Source: Burkholderia sp. FERM BP-3421 (GTDB lineage Bacteria > Pseudomonadota > Gammaproteobacteria > Burkholderiales > Burkholderiaceae). Taken from it: a stretch of DNA of 64,000 nucleotides. The DNA is taken from NCBI RefSeq assembly GCF_028657905.1, contig NZ_CP117781.1:2542001-2606000 (forward strand). Direction: 5' to 3'. The notes under the pieces were generated by a model. It had not been told where the DNA came from. It made no database searches and saw nothing but the letters and a program-made list of their open reading frames with translations. Position numbers and translations under genes: made by a program. Below, in pieces: positions 1 through 8,126 of this stretch. Positions within the stretch are counted from its first letter, which is position 1; each line of letters opens with the position of its first letter.

Positions 1-71
1 AATCAGAAATTTCGCTGCGACGAATCCGCGACGCGGGACATCGGATGCAGCAGAAATGCGAGAAGCAAAAC

Positions 72-93
72 AAAAAGCCCGCACTAGGCGGGC
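72..93 (-). terminator. Rho-independent terminator, array unit 1
   Basis: On the minus strand a GCCCGC/GCGGGC stem is followed by five T and then a further T-rich stretch. It would end leftward transcripts from the AT-rich stretch at about 150-260. Confidence 0.65.
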
Positions 94-331
94 GTTCTAC
101 ATATGCCGACCTCCCGGAAGGGAACAGGTCGCGCAATTAAGCGGTTTCGGTCATCTGGATATTAATTTAATTCATTAAAAATTTGCCTGCAAGCGCCTGT
201 CGAAAATATTTTTATATTTCCACAAGACCGCAATCATCACTCTTCCATATTGCATGGGCATGATTTTTAATGTTGCCACTCTCATCGGATATACGGCATG
301 CGGCGAGCACACCGCATCAACACCAACCCCG

Positions 332-358
332 AAAAACAAAAGCCTGCACAAGGCAGGC
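332..358 (-). terminator. Rho-independent terminator, array unit 2
   Basis: GCCTGC/GCAGGC stem followed on the minus strand by TTTTGTTTTT. Same architecture as unit 1. Confidence 0.65.
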
Positions 359-604
359 CGTCCTCCCGACGCACCTCTCCCCCGGGAAGGAATCAGTCGC
401 GCACTTAAGCGGGTTCGGTAATCTGAGTATCACTTTAATGCAACTCTTTTGACTCGACAAGTAGCCGGAAGAGAAAATCAAGATATCAAGCCGCCACCAT
501 TAATTTTCAACAATTCACATTCGATATCTTAATCTTAATGAATTATTTTTTATTGATTTACAGACATTCACATTGAAAACGGAGCCTGGATCGACAACTG
601 CCGA

Positions 605-628
605 GCAAAGGCCCGCACCGGGCGGGCC
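605..628 (-). terminator. Terminator-like hairpin, array unit 3
   Basis: GGCCCGC/GCGGGCC stem with a short T run (TTTGC) on the minus strand. It lies about 80 bp downstream of the phage antiterminator-like gene ending at 706, so it probably terminates that unit. Confidence 0.55.
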
Positions 629-705
629 GTCCCTTGTCAGCCTGTTCTCGGAAAAGAATGGAGCGGGCGGCGCGCGATGGCGCGCCACTCCGTTCCGGAG
701 GACAC

Positions 706-1176
706 CTAGCAAAAGTACTGCCGAGACACCTCGATCACTCGCCGCACATGCGCGAGCGCATCGATACGCGGGCCGTGAACGGCTTGTGCCGCACTTTCAT
801 GGCGGCGCGCGCGCTGCGCGCGCCGCGCTTCCGCCATCGATTCCAGAACCTTGCCGATCTCGGACTTGCCGTGAGCCAGCGCCATGTTGAACGCGCTCGA
901 TGGTCGATGCGGAATCTTCAGCTTCCGGCAGATCACGCGCGGATCCATGTTGAGGATGTAGTGCAGCTTCAACACGTCGCGATCGAACGGCATCAGCTTG
1001 CGCCATGCCCGCTCGACATCCTCGGCGTCGATTTCATCGATGCGGTTCGCATCCGCGCGCCGCAACTGTCCCTCCGGCCGATAGCGTCCCTCGGCAGACC
1101 CCGCCCGCGATCCACGCATCGCCGTGGATCGCTGCGCCCTGGCCCAATTCTCAAGACGATCATCCAGATTGCTCAT
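706..1176 (-). CDS. Phage antiterminator-like / sigma-like helix-turn-helix protein
   Basis: A 156-residue basic protein starting MSNLDDRLENWARAQR. The ATG at 1176 is preceded by GGAGA at good spacing, so a longer upstream reading frame was rejected. The middle (WRKLMPFDRDVLKLHYI... DPRVICRKLKIP) looks like the two-helix core of sigma-region-4 or Q-type phage antiterminators: a conserved acidic/aromatic lead followed by an HTH. The C-terminal third is Arg/Ala rich. It is in the leftward unit that diverges from the repressor, where delayed-early regulators sit in lambdoid-type phages. Assignment to a named family is inference. Confidence 0.6.
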   Translation of the reverse strand: MSNLDDRLENWARAQRSTAMRGSRAGSAEGRYRPEGQLRRADANRIDEIDAEDVERAWRKLMPFDRDVLKLHYILNMDPRVICRKLKIPHRPSSAFNMALAHGKSEIGKVLESMAEARRAQRARRHESAAQAVHGPRIDALAHVRRVIEVSRQYFC

Positions 1177-1359
1177 TGTTTGTGTTCTCCTGTATTGCCC
1201 GCTGCCTGCTCCGTCTATCCGCCCTGTCGGACAAACGCTCTCAGATCCCATTGCCGCGCGCCCGGCTTGCCTGCCTGCGCCCGGGCTACCGCGGCCACGC
1301 CCTACCGCCCCCTTCCCCAAGGAGGCACACCCCGTCATTCCGGTATGTTCGTTGACGCG

Positions 1360-1668
1360 TTACCGCTTGATCGGAAGAGGCAAACCCAGCAGTTCCTGGG
1401 ACTTGCCCGTCGCGATGCACTCGCGCCGACCGCGCTTCACCAGCCGCCCGGCGTCGAGCAATTCCCGGGCGCGCCCGCAGACGCTCGACAACTTGAGATT
1501 GGTGAGCGCCGCGAGGTCTTCCCGCGTGAGCAATACATCGATCGATTCGAAGCAATCGAGCACCATGCGCTGGGTGGTCGACAAGGCGCGCTCGCTTGGC
1601 GAAAGACGACGGTGCGGATATACCCCGGAGGCTTGAAGCCCGGCTTGCGGGCGGGAAAGTGCTGTCAT
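1360..1668 (-). CDS. Small phage winged-helix protein
   Basis: 102 residues starting MTALSRPQAG at an ATG with AAGGGG eight bases upstream. Residues about 35-95 (TTQRMVLDCFESIDVLLTRE, then LAALTNLKLSSVCGRARELL, then VKRGRRE) read as a winged helix-turn-helix: N-terminal helix, recognition helix around LSSVCGRARELL, then a basic wing. It is the first gene of the leftward unit, facing the S24-type repressor across the operators, so a Cro-like or replication-control role is possible. The exact function is unknown. Confidence 0.6.
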   Translation of the reverse strand: MTALSRPQAGLQASGVYPHRRLSPSERALSTTQRMVLDCFESIDVLLTREDLAALTNLKLSSVCGRARELLDAGRLVKRGRRECIATGKSQELLGLPLPIKR

Positions 1669-1828
1669 GCAAGATTCCCCTTCATTGTCATTCAATTAGT
1701 TTTACGAAATATGTGCATGACCGGGCTCCGGGTTGGCATCGGCCAGACCATCCCGGACCGGCATCCGAGCGGCCGGCGGCGTACCCCGCCCCGAACCGCT
1801 CGGATGCACCGCATCGCCGGCGTACCGC

Positions 1829-1852
1829 CGAATCGGCGAATCGGCGAATCGG
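1829..1852. repeat. 8-bp tandem repeat, three copies
   Basis: CGAATCGG is repeated three times head to tail and followed by a partial copy. It lies just outside the operator cluster, within the divergent intergenic region. Confidence 0.8.
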
Positions 1853-1888
1853 CGAAAAGCTGGCGTGCGGATCATGCTTCGCAGTATA

Positions 1889-1941
1889 GTAGCATTCGCT
1901 ACCATCAACAAGTAGCATTTGCTATCCGTAGCATGTGCTAC
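1889..1941. promoter_or_regulatory. Three palindromic repressor operators
   Basis: Three near-identical 14-bp palindromes with the form GTAGCA-NN-TGCTAC: 1889-1902 (GTAGCATTCGCTAC), 1912-1925 (GTAGCATTTGCTAT) and 1928-1941 (GTAGCATGTGCTAC). Centre spacings are 23 and 16 bp. They occupy the gap between the leftward phage genes and the rightward repressor whose ATG is at 1951, the last one ending nine bases before the start codon. This is the expected layout for a phage immunity region in which the repressor controls itself and the opposing early unit. Confidence 0.85.
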
Positions 1942-1950
1942 GCTTTCGCC

Positions 1951-2691
1951 ATGAACGAAACAGAACTCCATCGCGTCCGCGTCGAGCGCCTGCGGGCCGC
2001 CGTCGAGCAGCTAGAGGGCGGCAATGTGACCGCATTCGGCAAGCGGCTCGGCTACAAGGACGGCGCGTTCGTCCGGCAAATGCTGAGCGAAAAGCGCGCC
2101 GTATCCGAAAAGACGATCCGTGCGATCGAGAGTCTGCCCGGCATGGCCGGCTGGTTCGGCGCGGCGTCGACGGAGTCGGATCAGCCGCGCGCCGAGAAAC
2201 TGCCGAAGGACCAAGGCAACGTCCTGGTCTGGGAGCACCCGGAAGATCTGCCGCCCGACAGCGATCGGGTCTGGCTGGACAGGTTCGACTACAGATTCAG
2301 CGCGGGGAGAGGTTTGATCCAGTGGGAAATCAGGCAGAAGAAAGCGCTGCCTTTCGATGTCGGGTTCTTCAAGGCGCTTGGCGTCAAGCCGCATGAGTGC
2401 AAGCTTGCCCAGGTCCACGGCCGCAGCATGGAACCGTATCTGTTCAACCGCGACATGATGATGATCTGCGAAACCAAGACGCATGTCCGCGACGGGCACA
2501 TCTATGCGGTCTATTTCGAGGACGAGGCGCTCGTCAAGCAGATCTTCAAGGAGCCGAAAGGCGCCCTCCGGCTGCATTCGTACAACCCGGAATATCCGGA
2601 TCGGATCGTCGCGGGCGATCAGCTGATCAGCCTGCAGATCGTCGGGGAAGTGATGTACCGGTCGGGATCGGGGCCCGCGGGCGGGAATTGA
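1951..2691 (+). CDS. Phage repressor, LexA/S24-type self-cleaving
   Basis: 246 residues starting MNETELHRVR. The N-terminal 70 residues form an HTH DNA-binding domain (GGNVTAFGKRLGYKDGAFVRQ). Residues about 130-240 are a peptidase S24 (LexA/CI-like) fold: Ser159 lies in HGRSMEP and Lys196 in EALVKQIF, the expected catalytic dyad for RecA-stimulated self-cleavage. It should bind the three palindromes upstream and repress the divergent phage genes; DNA damage would relieve this. The frame is open for a long way upstream (from 634), but that part is non-coding in style and crosses the operators, so the ATG at 1951 was chosen. The phage it once controlled is largely gone. Confidence 0.85.
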   Translation: MNETELHRVRVERLRAAVEQLEGGNVTAFGKRLGYKDGAFVRQMLSEKRAVSEKTIRAIESLPGMAGWFGAASTESDQPRAEKLPKDQGNVLVWEHPEDLPPDSDRVWLDRFDYRFSAGRGLIQWEIRQKKALPFDVGFFKALGVKPHECKLAQVHGRSMEPYLFNRDMMMICETKTHVRDGHIYAVYFEDEALVKQIFKEPKGALRLHSYNPEYPDRIVAGDQLISLQIVGEVMYRSGSGPAGGN

Positions 2692-3109
2692 CGGAGGCTC
2701 TCCCGGCCCCGCGATGGCACCGTACCGCCGCCATCGCGGGAGGCCCGGCCGGCGGGCCCATGTGGTGAATCGGCCGCAGATGCGCCCTGCTTCAACGCAT
2801 CGCCCTCTACGCTTCGTTCATCCCAATCCGTTGCATGTGCAAGCACTGTGGTCGCATGCTCGATGCGACAGGTACTTGCCGGCTCACGCGCGTCATTGCA
2901 CATGCCGGGCCGCCGACCATTCCCGAGCGGTTGCGGCCTCGCAACGGGCATCTCAGCGCCCGCCCGAATCGTTCGGGCCATGAAGCCCTCGTCGGGCCCA
3001 CCCCGCGCATGCTGCCCGTTCACGCTCGACGTCGGCCTCGTCAGCCCTGGCCGAGCAGGCACGACCCAACCGTCGGCCGATGCGCGGCGCGGCATCCCGC
3101 TCCGCGTCC
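2692..3109. other. Intergenic stretch with no gene seen
   Basis: About 420 bases between the repressor and the IS481 element. Reading frames here lack ribosome sites and family-like sequence. Nothing is called. Confidence 0.5.
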
Positions 3110-3115
3110 GCTAGC

Positions 3116-4156
3116 TGTGAAGCTTCAATAGGTTGTATCGATGGTTCATCCGGACTGAGTCTGGGAGACTGGAAGTCGCCAAACACCCAACCTTCCAGGA
3201 ACCCAGCCGGATGAACACCCATAAGAATGCCCGACTCACTTTCGCGCGTCGACTTGAGATGGTTCAGGAGATCACCGAATCCGGTTCGAGCGTGCCGCAA
3301 GCCGCAGTCGATCATGGCGTGACAGCACCGACGGTACGCAAATGGCTTGGGCGCTATCTGGTCGGCGGCGCACTCGCGCTGGCAGACGCCTCATCGAGAC
3401 CGGCTCGCTCTCCACGCTCCATTGACCCGGCGACTGCCTTGTTGATCGTGGAGTTGCGCCAGCAGCGCTTGCTGCAACGTCAGATCGCTCGACAGGTGGG
3501 CGTGTCGGCCTCGACCGTCAGTCGGGTGCTGGCGCGTGCCGGACTGTCCCGGTTGAGCGACCTGCAACCAAGAGAGCCGGTTCAGCGTTACGAACACGAG
3601 GCACCGGGCGACTTGCTGCACATCGACATCAAGAAGCTCGGCCGTATCGCGCGTCCTGGCCATCGTGTGACCGGCAATCGGCGCGATACGGTCGATGGTG
3701 TTGGCTGGGAGTATCTGTTCGTCGCCGTGGACGACCATGCCCGGATTGCCTACACAGCAATGCATCCAGACGAGACGAAAGGGAGTGCCGTGAAATTCCT
3801 GCGCGATGCCGTGGCTTGGTACGCTGGACTTGGCGTGCGTGTGCGCCGATTGCTAACCGACAACGGTTCGGCGTTCCGTTCACATGAGTTTGCTCGGACC
3901 TGTCAGGAACTGGAGATCCGGCACAAATTTACACGGGCGTACCGTCCTCAGACCAACGGCAAGGCCGAACGCTTCATCCAGTCAGCGTTACGTGAGTGGG
4001 CCTACGCATGGACGTACCAAAGCTCAGCCCATCGCGTCGAAGCCCTGGCGAGTTGGCAGCATCACTACAACTGGCATCGTGCTCATAGCGCCATCGGCGG
4101 CGTTGCGCCGATGGCCAGACTTCCCGTATCGAGAAACAACCTCTTGACGCTTCACA
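3116..4156 (+). mobile_element. IS481-family insertion sequence, apparently complete
   Basis: A 1041-bp element with terminal inverted repeats TGTGAAGCTTC / GACGCTTCACA (10 of 11 match). It is flanked on both sides by GCTAGC (3110-3115 and 4157-4162), a 6-bp duplication that fits the NCTAGN target known for IS481. It carries one intact transposase. The target is palindromic, so whether part of GCTAGC belongs to the ends cannot be settled from sequence. Confidence 0.85.
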
Positions 4157-4161
4157 GCTAG
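3211..4161 (+). CDS. IS481-family transposase
   Basis: 316 residues from MNTHKNARLTF (AGGA upstream of the ATG; an upstream TTG at 3133 was rejected). N-terminal HTH (SVPQAAVDHGVTAPTVRKWLGRY) and a second HTH (QIARQVGVSASTVSRVLARAG) precede an RNase-H/DDE integrase core: LLHIDIKKLGR supplies the first Asp, RLLTDNGSAF the second, and QTNGKAERF the Glu. The stop codon TAG lies in the flanking GCTAGC target duplication rather than inside the element, as seen for some IS481 members. No frameshift is visible, so the element may still be active. Confidence 0.9.
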   Translation: MNTHKNARLTFARRLEMVQEITESGSSVPQAAVDHGVTAPTVRKWLGRYLVGGALALADASSRPARSPRSIDPATALLIVELRQQRLLQRQIARQVGVSASTVSRVLARAGLSRLSDLQPREPVQRYEHEAPGDLLHIDIKKLGRIARPGHRVTGNRRDTVDGVGWEYLFVAVDDHARIAYTAMHPDETKGSAVKFLRDAVAWYAGLGVRVRRLLTDNGSAFRSHEFARTCQELEIRHKFTRAYRPQTNGKAERFIQSALREWAYAWTYQSSAHRVEALASWQHHYNWHRAHSAIGGVAPMARLPVSRNNLLTLHS

Positions 4162-4252
4162 CGCGAGTGTCGCGCCCGGGCACGCCCGCCGCCTTCGCCC
4201 CTACCGCCATCCCCACGCATGCCACGCAAACTCCGCTGCGCACAGAAGCGCC

Positions 4253-4513
4253 ATGCCTGCAACGGTCAACCAACCCAACACCTCGATCCTTCGATTCATC
4301 GAAACGCTCACCCCGAATGTTTCAGCGCGGCAGATGGTCGCACAGGGGACGATCGACCTGTTGATCGTCATCAAGGCGGAATGCGAGCAACGCTGCGGCG
4401 CGCCGGTTCTGGATGAACGGTGTGACTTGCCGTTGCTTTCAATCGTGAATCTTGGCGCAAGACTGGATAAACTTGCTGCAGCCGCGGGACGTCCCCCGCA
4501 AGCGGCGCGATGA
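4253..4513 (+). CDS. Hypothetical small protein
   Basis: 86 residues, MPATVNQPNTSILRF. The sequence has a plausible protein composition with a predicted helical middle (SARQMVAQGTIDLLIVIKAECEQR) but matches no family I recognise. Its stop TGA overlaps an ATG at 4510, and another small gene follows, so the two may form a small unit. It lies between two insertion sequences. Coding status is moderately supported only. Confidence 0.4.
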   Translation: MPATVNQPNTSILRFIETLTPNVSARQMVAQGTIDLLIVIKAECEQRCGAPVLDERCDLPLLSIVNLGARLDKLAAAAGRPPQAAR

Positions 4514-4584
4514 ACGCCATACCGATTGCTTCCGGCTTCCGCCGCCGTGCGCACTCACCATCAATGAACCTGAGGTGTCATACC

Positions 4585-4803
4585 ATGGATCGTATTTTCA
4601 TGACCCGAACGGAAGCACTCGAACTGCTGCTCAAGGCACATCAAACCGCCGTGGACAAAATCGGGCATTCGACCGGCAAGCAGACGCTTGCCGACCACGC
4701 CGCGCTCGAAGCATTGGATCGCCTGCTGCTCGATGTCCGTGCACGCCGGGTCAACGAATTCCAGATCAACACGACCGCGACGCAAATCTTCGTGACGGAC
4801 TAG
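4585..4803 (+). CDS. Hypothetical small protein
   Basis: 72 residues from MDRIFMTRTEALELLLKAHQ, with GAGG about ten bases before the ATG. The same frame is open back to an ATG at 4510 that overlaps the previous gene's stop, but those extra residues look non-coding. The protein is largely helical (EALELLLKAHQTAVDKI, ADHAALEALDRLLLDVRARR). No family recognised. Probably island cargo co-transcribed with the preceding small gene. Confidence 0.5.
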   Translation: MDRIFMTRTEALELLLKAHQTAVDKIGHSTGKQTLADHAALEALDRLLLDVRARRVNEFQINTTATQIFVTD

Positions 4804-5161
4804 TTGCATGCCCGCGGACATGCCGGCAATGACGCACGCAAAGCGATCATGCCCAGCCGGAACGATGCTCCGGTATGGAGAGCCGGCCGCGCAATGCCGT
4901 GGATGAATAGTCTTGCGATTGGCCGCAAAAACCAATGACACTCCGAGGTCCGCGAATCGCTCGCCCAGGCGAGCGCGGTCGCGGGCCGCCCGGTCCGGCG
5001 CCAGTCGCCGCATTGCATCGAATTGATGCGCTCCGGCAGGTTCGCCTGATTGACGATGTTGTCGAGCAGCAAAGTCGATCTGATCATCTGAAACCGTGAT
5101 GCCGCTTCCCGCCGCAGAATCGGCACCGGCCCGGAGAAATCCAGCTTCCCCGCGATGCGAT
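4804..5161. other. Intergenic stretch with no gene seen
   Basis: About 360 bases up to the IS5 insertion. Open frames on either strand look like chance frames in GC-rich DNA. Nothing is called. Confidence 0.5.
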
Positions 5162-5177
5162 GTCGAGGGGCACCTAG

Positions 5178-6527
5178 CAGGCTGTTGAAAAGCGCCTCGC
5201 TTTGGCGATCGGGGCACGGTTTAAAAGGGTTTCGTATGCGATTGGCCGCTGAGTTGCAGACGGATCGTGCCGGATGCGCCGCTGGAGAGCGGACCGGCCG
5301 GCGCGTTGCCACGCAACTGCTGCGCTCGGGCGGCTCATCGCGTGGCTCCTTGCGGCACCGCTGCCAGTATTCGGGCCATTCGAGTCAGGTTGCTCGCCAG
5401 CATCGTCAGCTTGAAGTGCTGGTCGACCCGCTTGATGCCGCGATACGCGGTCTGCCGAATCCTGCCGACGGTCTTGCCCCAGCCGAAGTGCTCTTCGATG
5501 CGCTTGCGAATCACTTGGCTGATGCCATAACCGGCGTGCCGCGACGTCCGTCCGTCGATCGCGCTGCCGCCTTGATGCGTGTCGTTGCGCGCGACGTGCG
5601 GCGTCACTTTGCGCGTTCGGCAATCCCGCACAAAGTCGCGCATGTCGTAACCCTTGTCGGCACCGAGCGTCTTGGCGTGACGACCCGGTACGCAATCGAG
5701 CAGGCGCAATGCACTCGCGCGTTCGCCGAAACCGTCCGCGTGACTGACCACTGCGCCCACCACCAAGCCCGAGCGGTTCTCCATCAGGATGTGCCCCTGA
5801 TAACAAAGGATGGCTCCGCTTTGCCGCCCCTTTCGGAACAGGCGCGCATCCGGATCAGTGCTCGATTCATGCGTGTCGTTGCTGCGCCGCTTGCCCTTCC
5901 AGTCGGTGTCGACATTGCGGCCACCGCCGGCCGGTGGATCGTCCGAACCGTCCTTGGGCCGGAAGCTCTTGTGGCTGGCCCACGCCTGGATCAGCGTGCC
6001 ATCAACCGAGAAGTGTTCTCTGGAGAGCAGCCCTTGCTTGTCGGCCAAGCTCATGACTTCGGTAAAGAACGCTTCGACCACTTCGTGCTCGAGCAGACGA
6101 TCCCGGTTCTTGGAGAACACCGAGTGGTCCCAGACGGCGTCTTCGATCGCCAGTCCGACGAACCAGCGGAACAGCAGGTTGTAGCGCATCTGCTCCATCA
6201 GCATGCGCTCGCTGCGCACCGAGTACAGCACCTGCAGCAGCAACGCACGCAGCAGCTTCTCGGGGGGAATCGACGCACGGCCGCTGTCCGCATAAATCGT
6301 GCCGAACAATCCGTTAAGTCGCTTCAGCGCTTGATTGACCAGCAACCGAAGCGGTCGCAACGGATGATCGGCCGGCACGAAGTCTTCCAGCTTCACCGTC
6401 GTGAACAGCGGTTCTTGCATCTCGTCCATTCCGCGCATCGCTCTCGCCTGCTCAAGATCATGAACACGATATCTCTAACGCACCGCCCTCAGGGCCCGTT
6501 TACACCGTATCCAAATTCAACAGCCTG
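5178..6527 (-). mobile_element. IS5-family insertion sequence, complete
   Basis: About 1350 bp with 12-bp perfect inverted repeats CAGGCTGTTGAA, flanked by CTAG on both sides (5174-5177 and 6528-6531), a 4-bp duplication matching the YTAR preference of IS5 elements. Immediately outside, the flanks are inverted copies of each other (GTCGAGGGGC at 5162-5171 and GCCCCTCGAC at 6534-6543), so the element sits in the loop of a pre-existing 10-bp stem. Confidence 0.85.
5335..6438 (-). CDS. IS5-family transposase
   Basis: 367 residues, MRGMDEMQEPLFTTVKLEDF, with GAGAG upstream of the ATG. An N-terminal DUF772-like region (HPLRPLRLLVNQALKRL, SERMLMEQMRYNLLFRWFVGL) is followed by the DDE domain: FSVDGTLIQAWAS (first Asp), TLGADKGYDMRDF (second Asp) and IRKRIEEHFGWGK (Glu, the Y/R-E-K-like signature). 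Full length and without visible frameshift, so probably functional. It is transcribed leftward within the IS. Confidence 0.9.
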   Translation of the reverse strand: MRGMDEMQEPLFTTVKLEDFVPADHPLRPLRLLVNQALKRLNGLFGTIYADSGRASIPPEKLLRALLLQVLYSVRSERMLMEQMRYNLLFRWFVGLAIEDAVWDHSVFSKNRDRLLEHEVVEAFFTEVMSLADKQGLLSREHFSVDGTLIQAWASHKSFRPKDGSDDPPAGGGRNVDTDWKGKRRSNDTHESSTDPDARLFRKGRQSGAILCYQGHILMENRSGLVVGAVVSHADGFGERASALRLLDCVPGRHAKTLGADKGYDMRDFVRDCRTRKVTPHVARNDTHQGGSAIDGRTSRHAGYGISQVIRKRIEEHFGWGKTVGRIRQTAYRGIKRVDQHFKLTMLASNLTRMARILAAVPQGATR

Positions 6528-6612
6528 CTAGGAGCCCCTCGACGAAGCATGATCGATCGATACAGCAAGCAGCCGATCGCGCAAGCGCTCGTCGCGAAAC
6601 CCGAACCACGGC

Positions 6613-8010
6613 CTATTCCTCCGACGCGGCAGACAGCGCCTCGCGGGCAAGACTGCCTCCCTGCCTGATTCCGATGGCCGACACCGCGCAGGCCAGCGCA
6701 CTCGAACACGCGCACACGAAGAACACGCTGTGAATACCCGCCATGCCAGCCTTCCCTCCAGCCGCGACGATTGCGCCGAACACCGCGACGCCCACCGCGC
6801 CGCCGATCTGCCGTACGGTCGTGAAGATCGCCGAGGCGACGCCGGCGCGTCGGCGCTCGACCGAGGTCAGCAATGCCGCGGTCATGGCTGGGATGGCCAA
6901 CCCCAAGCCGAACGGGATCGCGGCCAATGGAACGAGCATCCGCACATAGGGCGTATCGGCGCCGATCCCGTGCAGCGCGGCGTAGGCGAACGTCGCGATC
7001 GCAAATCCGAGGACCATCGGCAGACGCGGCCCCGACTTGGCGGCCAGGCGGCTGCCGAGCAGATTGGATACGGTGACGGTGCCCGTCAGAGGCACGAATG
7101 CCAGCCCGGTCTGAATGGTCGAATAGTGTCGAACCGTCTGGAAATAGAAACCGAGGATGAAGACAAGGCCGTAGTACGCGAAATTGTTGAGAAAGCCCGC
7201 GCAGGTCGCCGCCGAGAACGACGGCCGGCGAAACAGGTGCAGCGGAAGCATGGGATTGGGCGTGCGCCGCTCGATGACGATCAAGACGAGCCCTGCCGCG
7301 AGCGCGGCCGCGGCGCCCGCCAGCACGACAGGCTGCCGCCAGCCGCTCGCGCCGCACTCGATGATGCTGGCGGTCATGGCAAGTACCGCGACGATCGCAC
7401 AGAGTTGGCCCGGTATGTCGATGGACGTTTTCGGCGCGTGCGGCGGCGTCTCCTTGATGAAGCGGGCGAGCCAGATGCCGAGTGCGCAAATGGGCAGGTT
7501 GACCAGGAAGATGCCGCGCCATCCGGATACCGCGAGCAGCAGCCCGCCGACCACCGGCCCCGCAGCGACGGCGAGCCCGCCCGCCGCGTTCCAGAGCCCG
7601 AGAGCACGCGCTCGGACGGCGGCATTGTCGGCGCAGGCGTCATTCAAGAGCGCGAGCGAGTTCGGCACGATGAGCGCCGCGCCCAGGCCCTGGACTGCGC
7701 GCGCGGCGACCAGTTCTGCACCGGATCGCGCGAGTCCGCACATGGCCGATGCGAGCGCGAAGACGACAAAACCGGCAACGAGGACGCGACGTCCGCCGCT
7801 GCGATCTCCCAGCGCGCCCCCGGACATCAGCAGCGTCGCAAAGGCAAGCGTGTAGGCATCGATCATCCACTGGAGTCCGGCGATCGTGGCGCCGAGGTTC
7901 GCGCCGATCCGAACCAGCGCCACATTCACGATGGTGACGTCGAGCTGGATGATCACAAAGCCGAGGCTCGTGGCGGCAATGGTCAAAAGGAGAGGCGAAC
8001 GGTTCATCAT
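6613..8010 (-). CDS. MFS multidrug exporter, DHA2 (EmrB/QacA) type
   Basis: 465 residues of mostly membrane segments, starting MMNRSPLLLTIAATSLGF. Family motifs are visible: QLDVTIVNVAL in the first helix (motif D1), GGALGDRSGGRR between helices 2 and 3 (motif A), and AGPVVGG in helix 5 (motif C, antiporter). Size and hydrophobic pattern fit a 14-helix proton/drug antiporter of the inner membrane. The start is a double ATG with only a weak ribosome site. It diverges from an ArsR-type regulator 116 bp away, which probably controls it. The substrate cannot be predicted. Confidence 0.85.
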   Translation of the reverse strand: MMNRSPLLLTIAATSLGFVIIQLDVTIVNVALVRIGANLGATIAGLQWMIDAYTLAFATLLMSGGALGDRSGGRRVLVAGFVVFALASAMCGLARSGAELVAARAVQGLGAALIVPNSLALLNDACADNAAVRARALGLWNAAGGLAVAAGPVVGGLLLAVSGWRGIFLVNLPICALGIWLARFIKETPPHAPKTSIDIPGQLCAIVAVLAMTASIIECGASGWRQPVVLAGAAAALAAGLVLIVIERRTPNPMLPLHLFRRPSFSAATCAGFLNNFAYYGLVFILGFYFQTVRHYSTIQTGLAFVPLTGTVTVSNLLGSRLAAKSGPRLPMVLGFAIATFAYAALHGIGADTPYVRMLVPLAAIPFGLGLAIPAMTAALLTSVERRRAGVASAIFTTVRQIGGAVGVAVFGAIVAAGGKAGMAGIHSVFFVCACSSALACAVSAIGIRQGGSLAREALSAASEE

Positions 8011-8126
8011 CGGGGCAGTTTAAGAGCCGATGACGGATTGACGTTACACTAAAAGATGAACAATCATGCGTGGCGCGCGTCCTGGAGTCCCAGTCCTAGA
8101 GGCAGCACGCTATCCGGAGAGGTGCC

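Larger units (their letters stand above)
72..628 (-). repeat. Degenerate tandem array, three units of about 266 bp
   Basis: Three spaced units each contain a GC hairpin of similar sequence (hairpins at 77-93, 342-358 and 610-628, spacing 265 and 268 bp). The first two also share a second box (about 113-176 and 381-446) with the same order of words: CCGGGAAGGAA-like, GTCGCGCA, TTAAGCGG, TTCGGT, ATCTG, TTTAAT. The third unit keeps only the hairpin and a vague trace of the box. Each box ends, on the minus strand, in a very short reading frame closing with TE(T/P)A-stop, which may be the remains of duplicated 3' gene ends. The units could also be a family of small RNAs; nothing in the sequence decides this. 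Confidence 0.6.

Noticed and set aside
1829..1852. Short tandem repeat considered as a CRISPR start
   Set aside because: The unit is 8 bp with no spacers; no repeat-spacer pattern is seen anywhere in the window.
634..1950. Long N-terminal extension of the repressor frame
   Set aside because: It crosses the three operators and the antisense phage genes, lacks family-like sequence, and a good ATG with a complete repressor fold begins at 1951.
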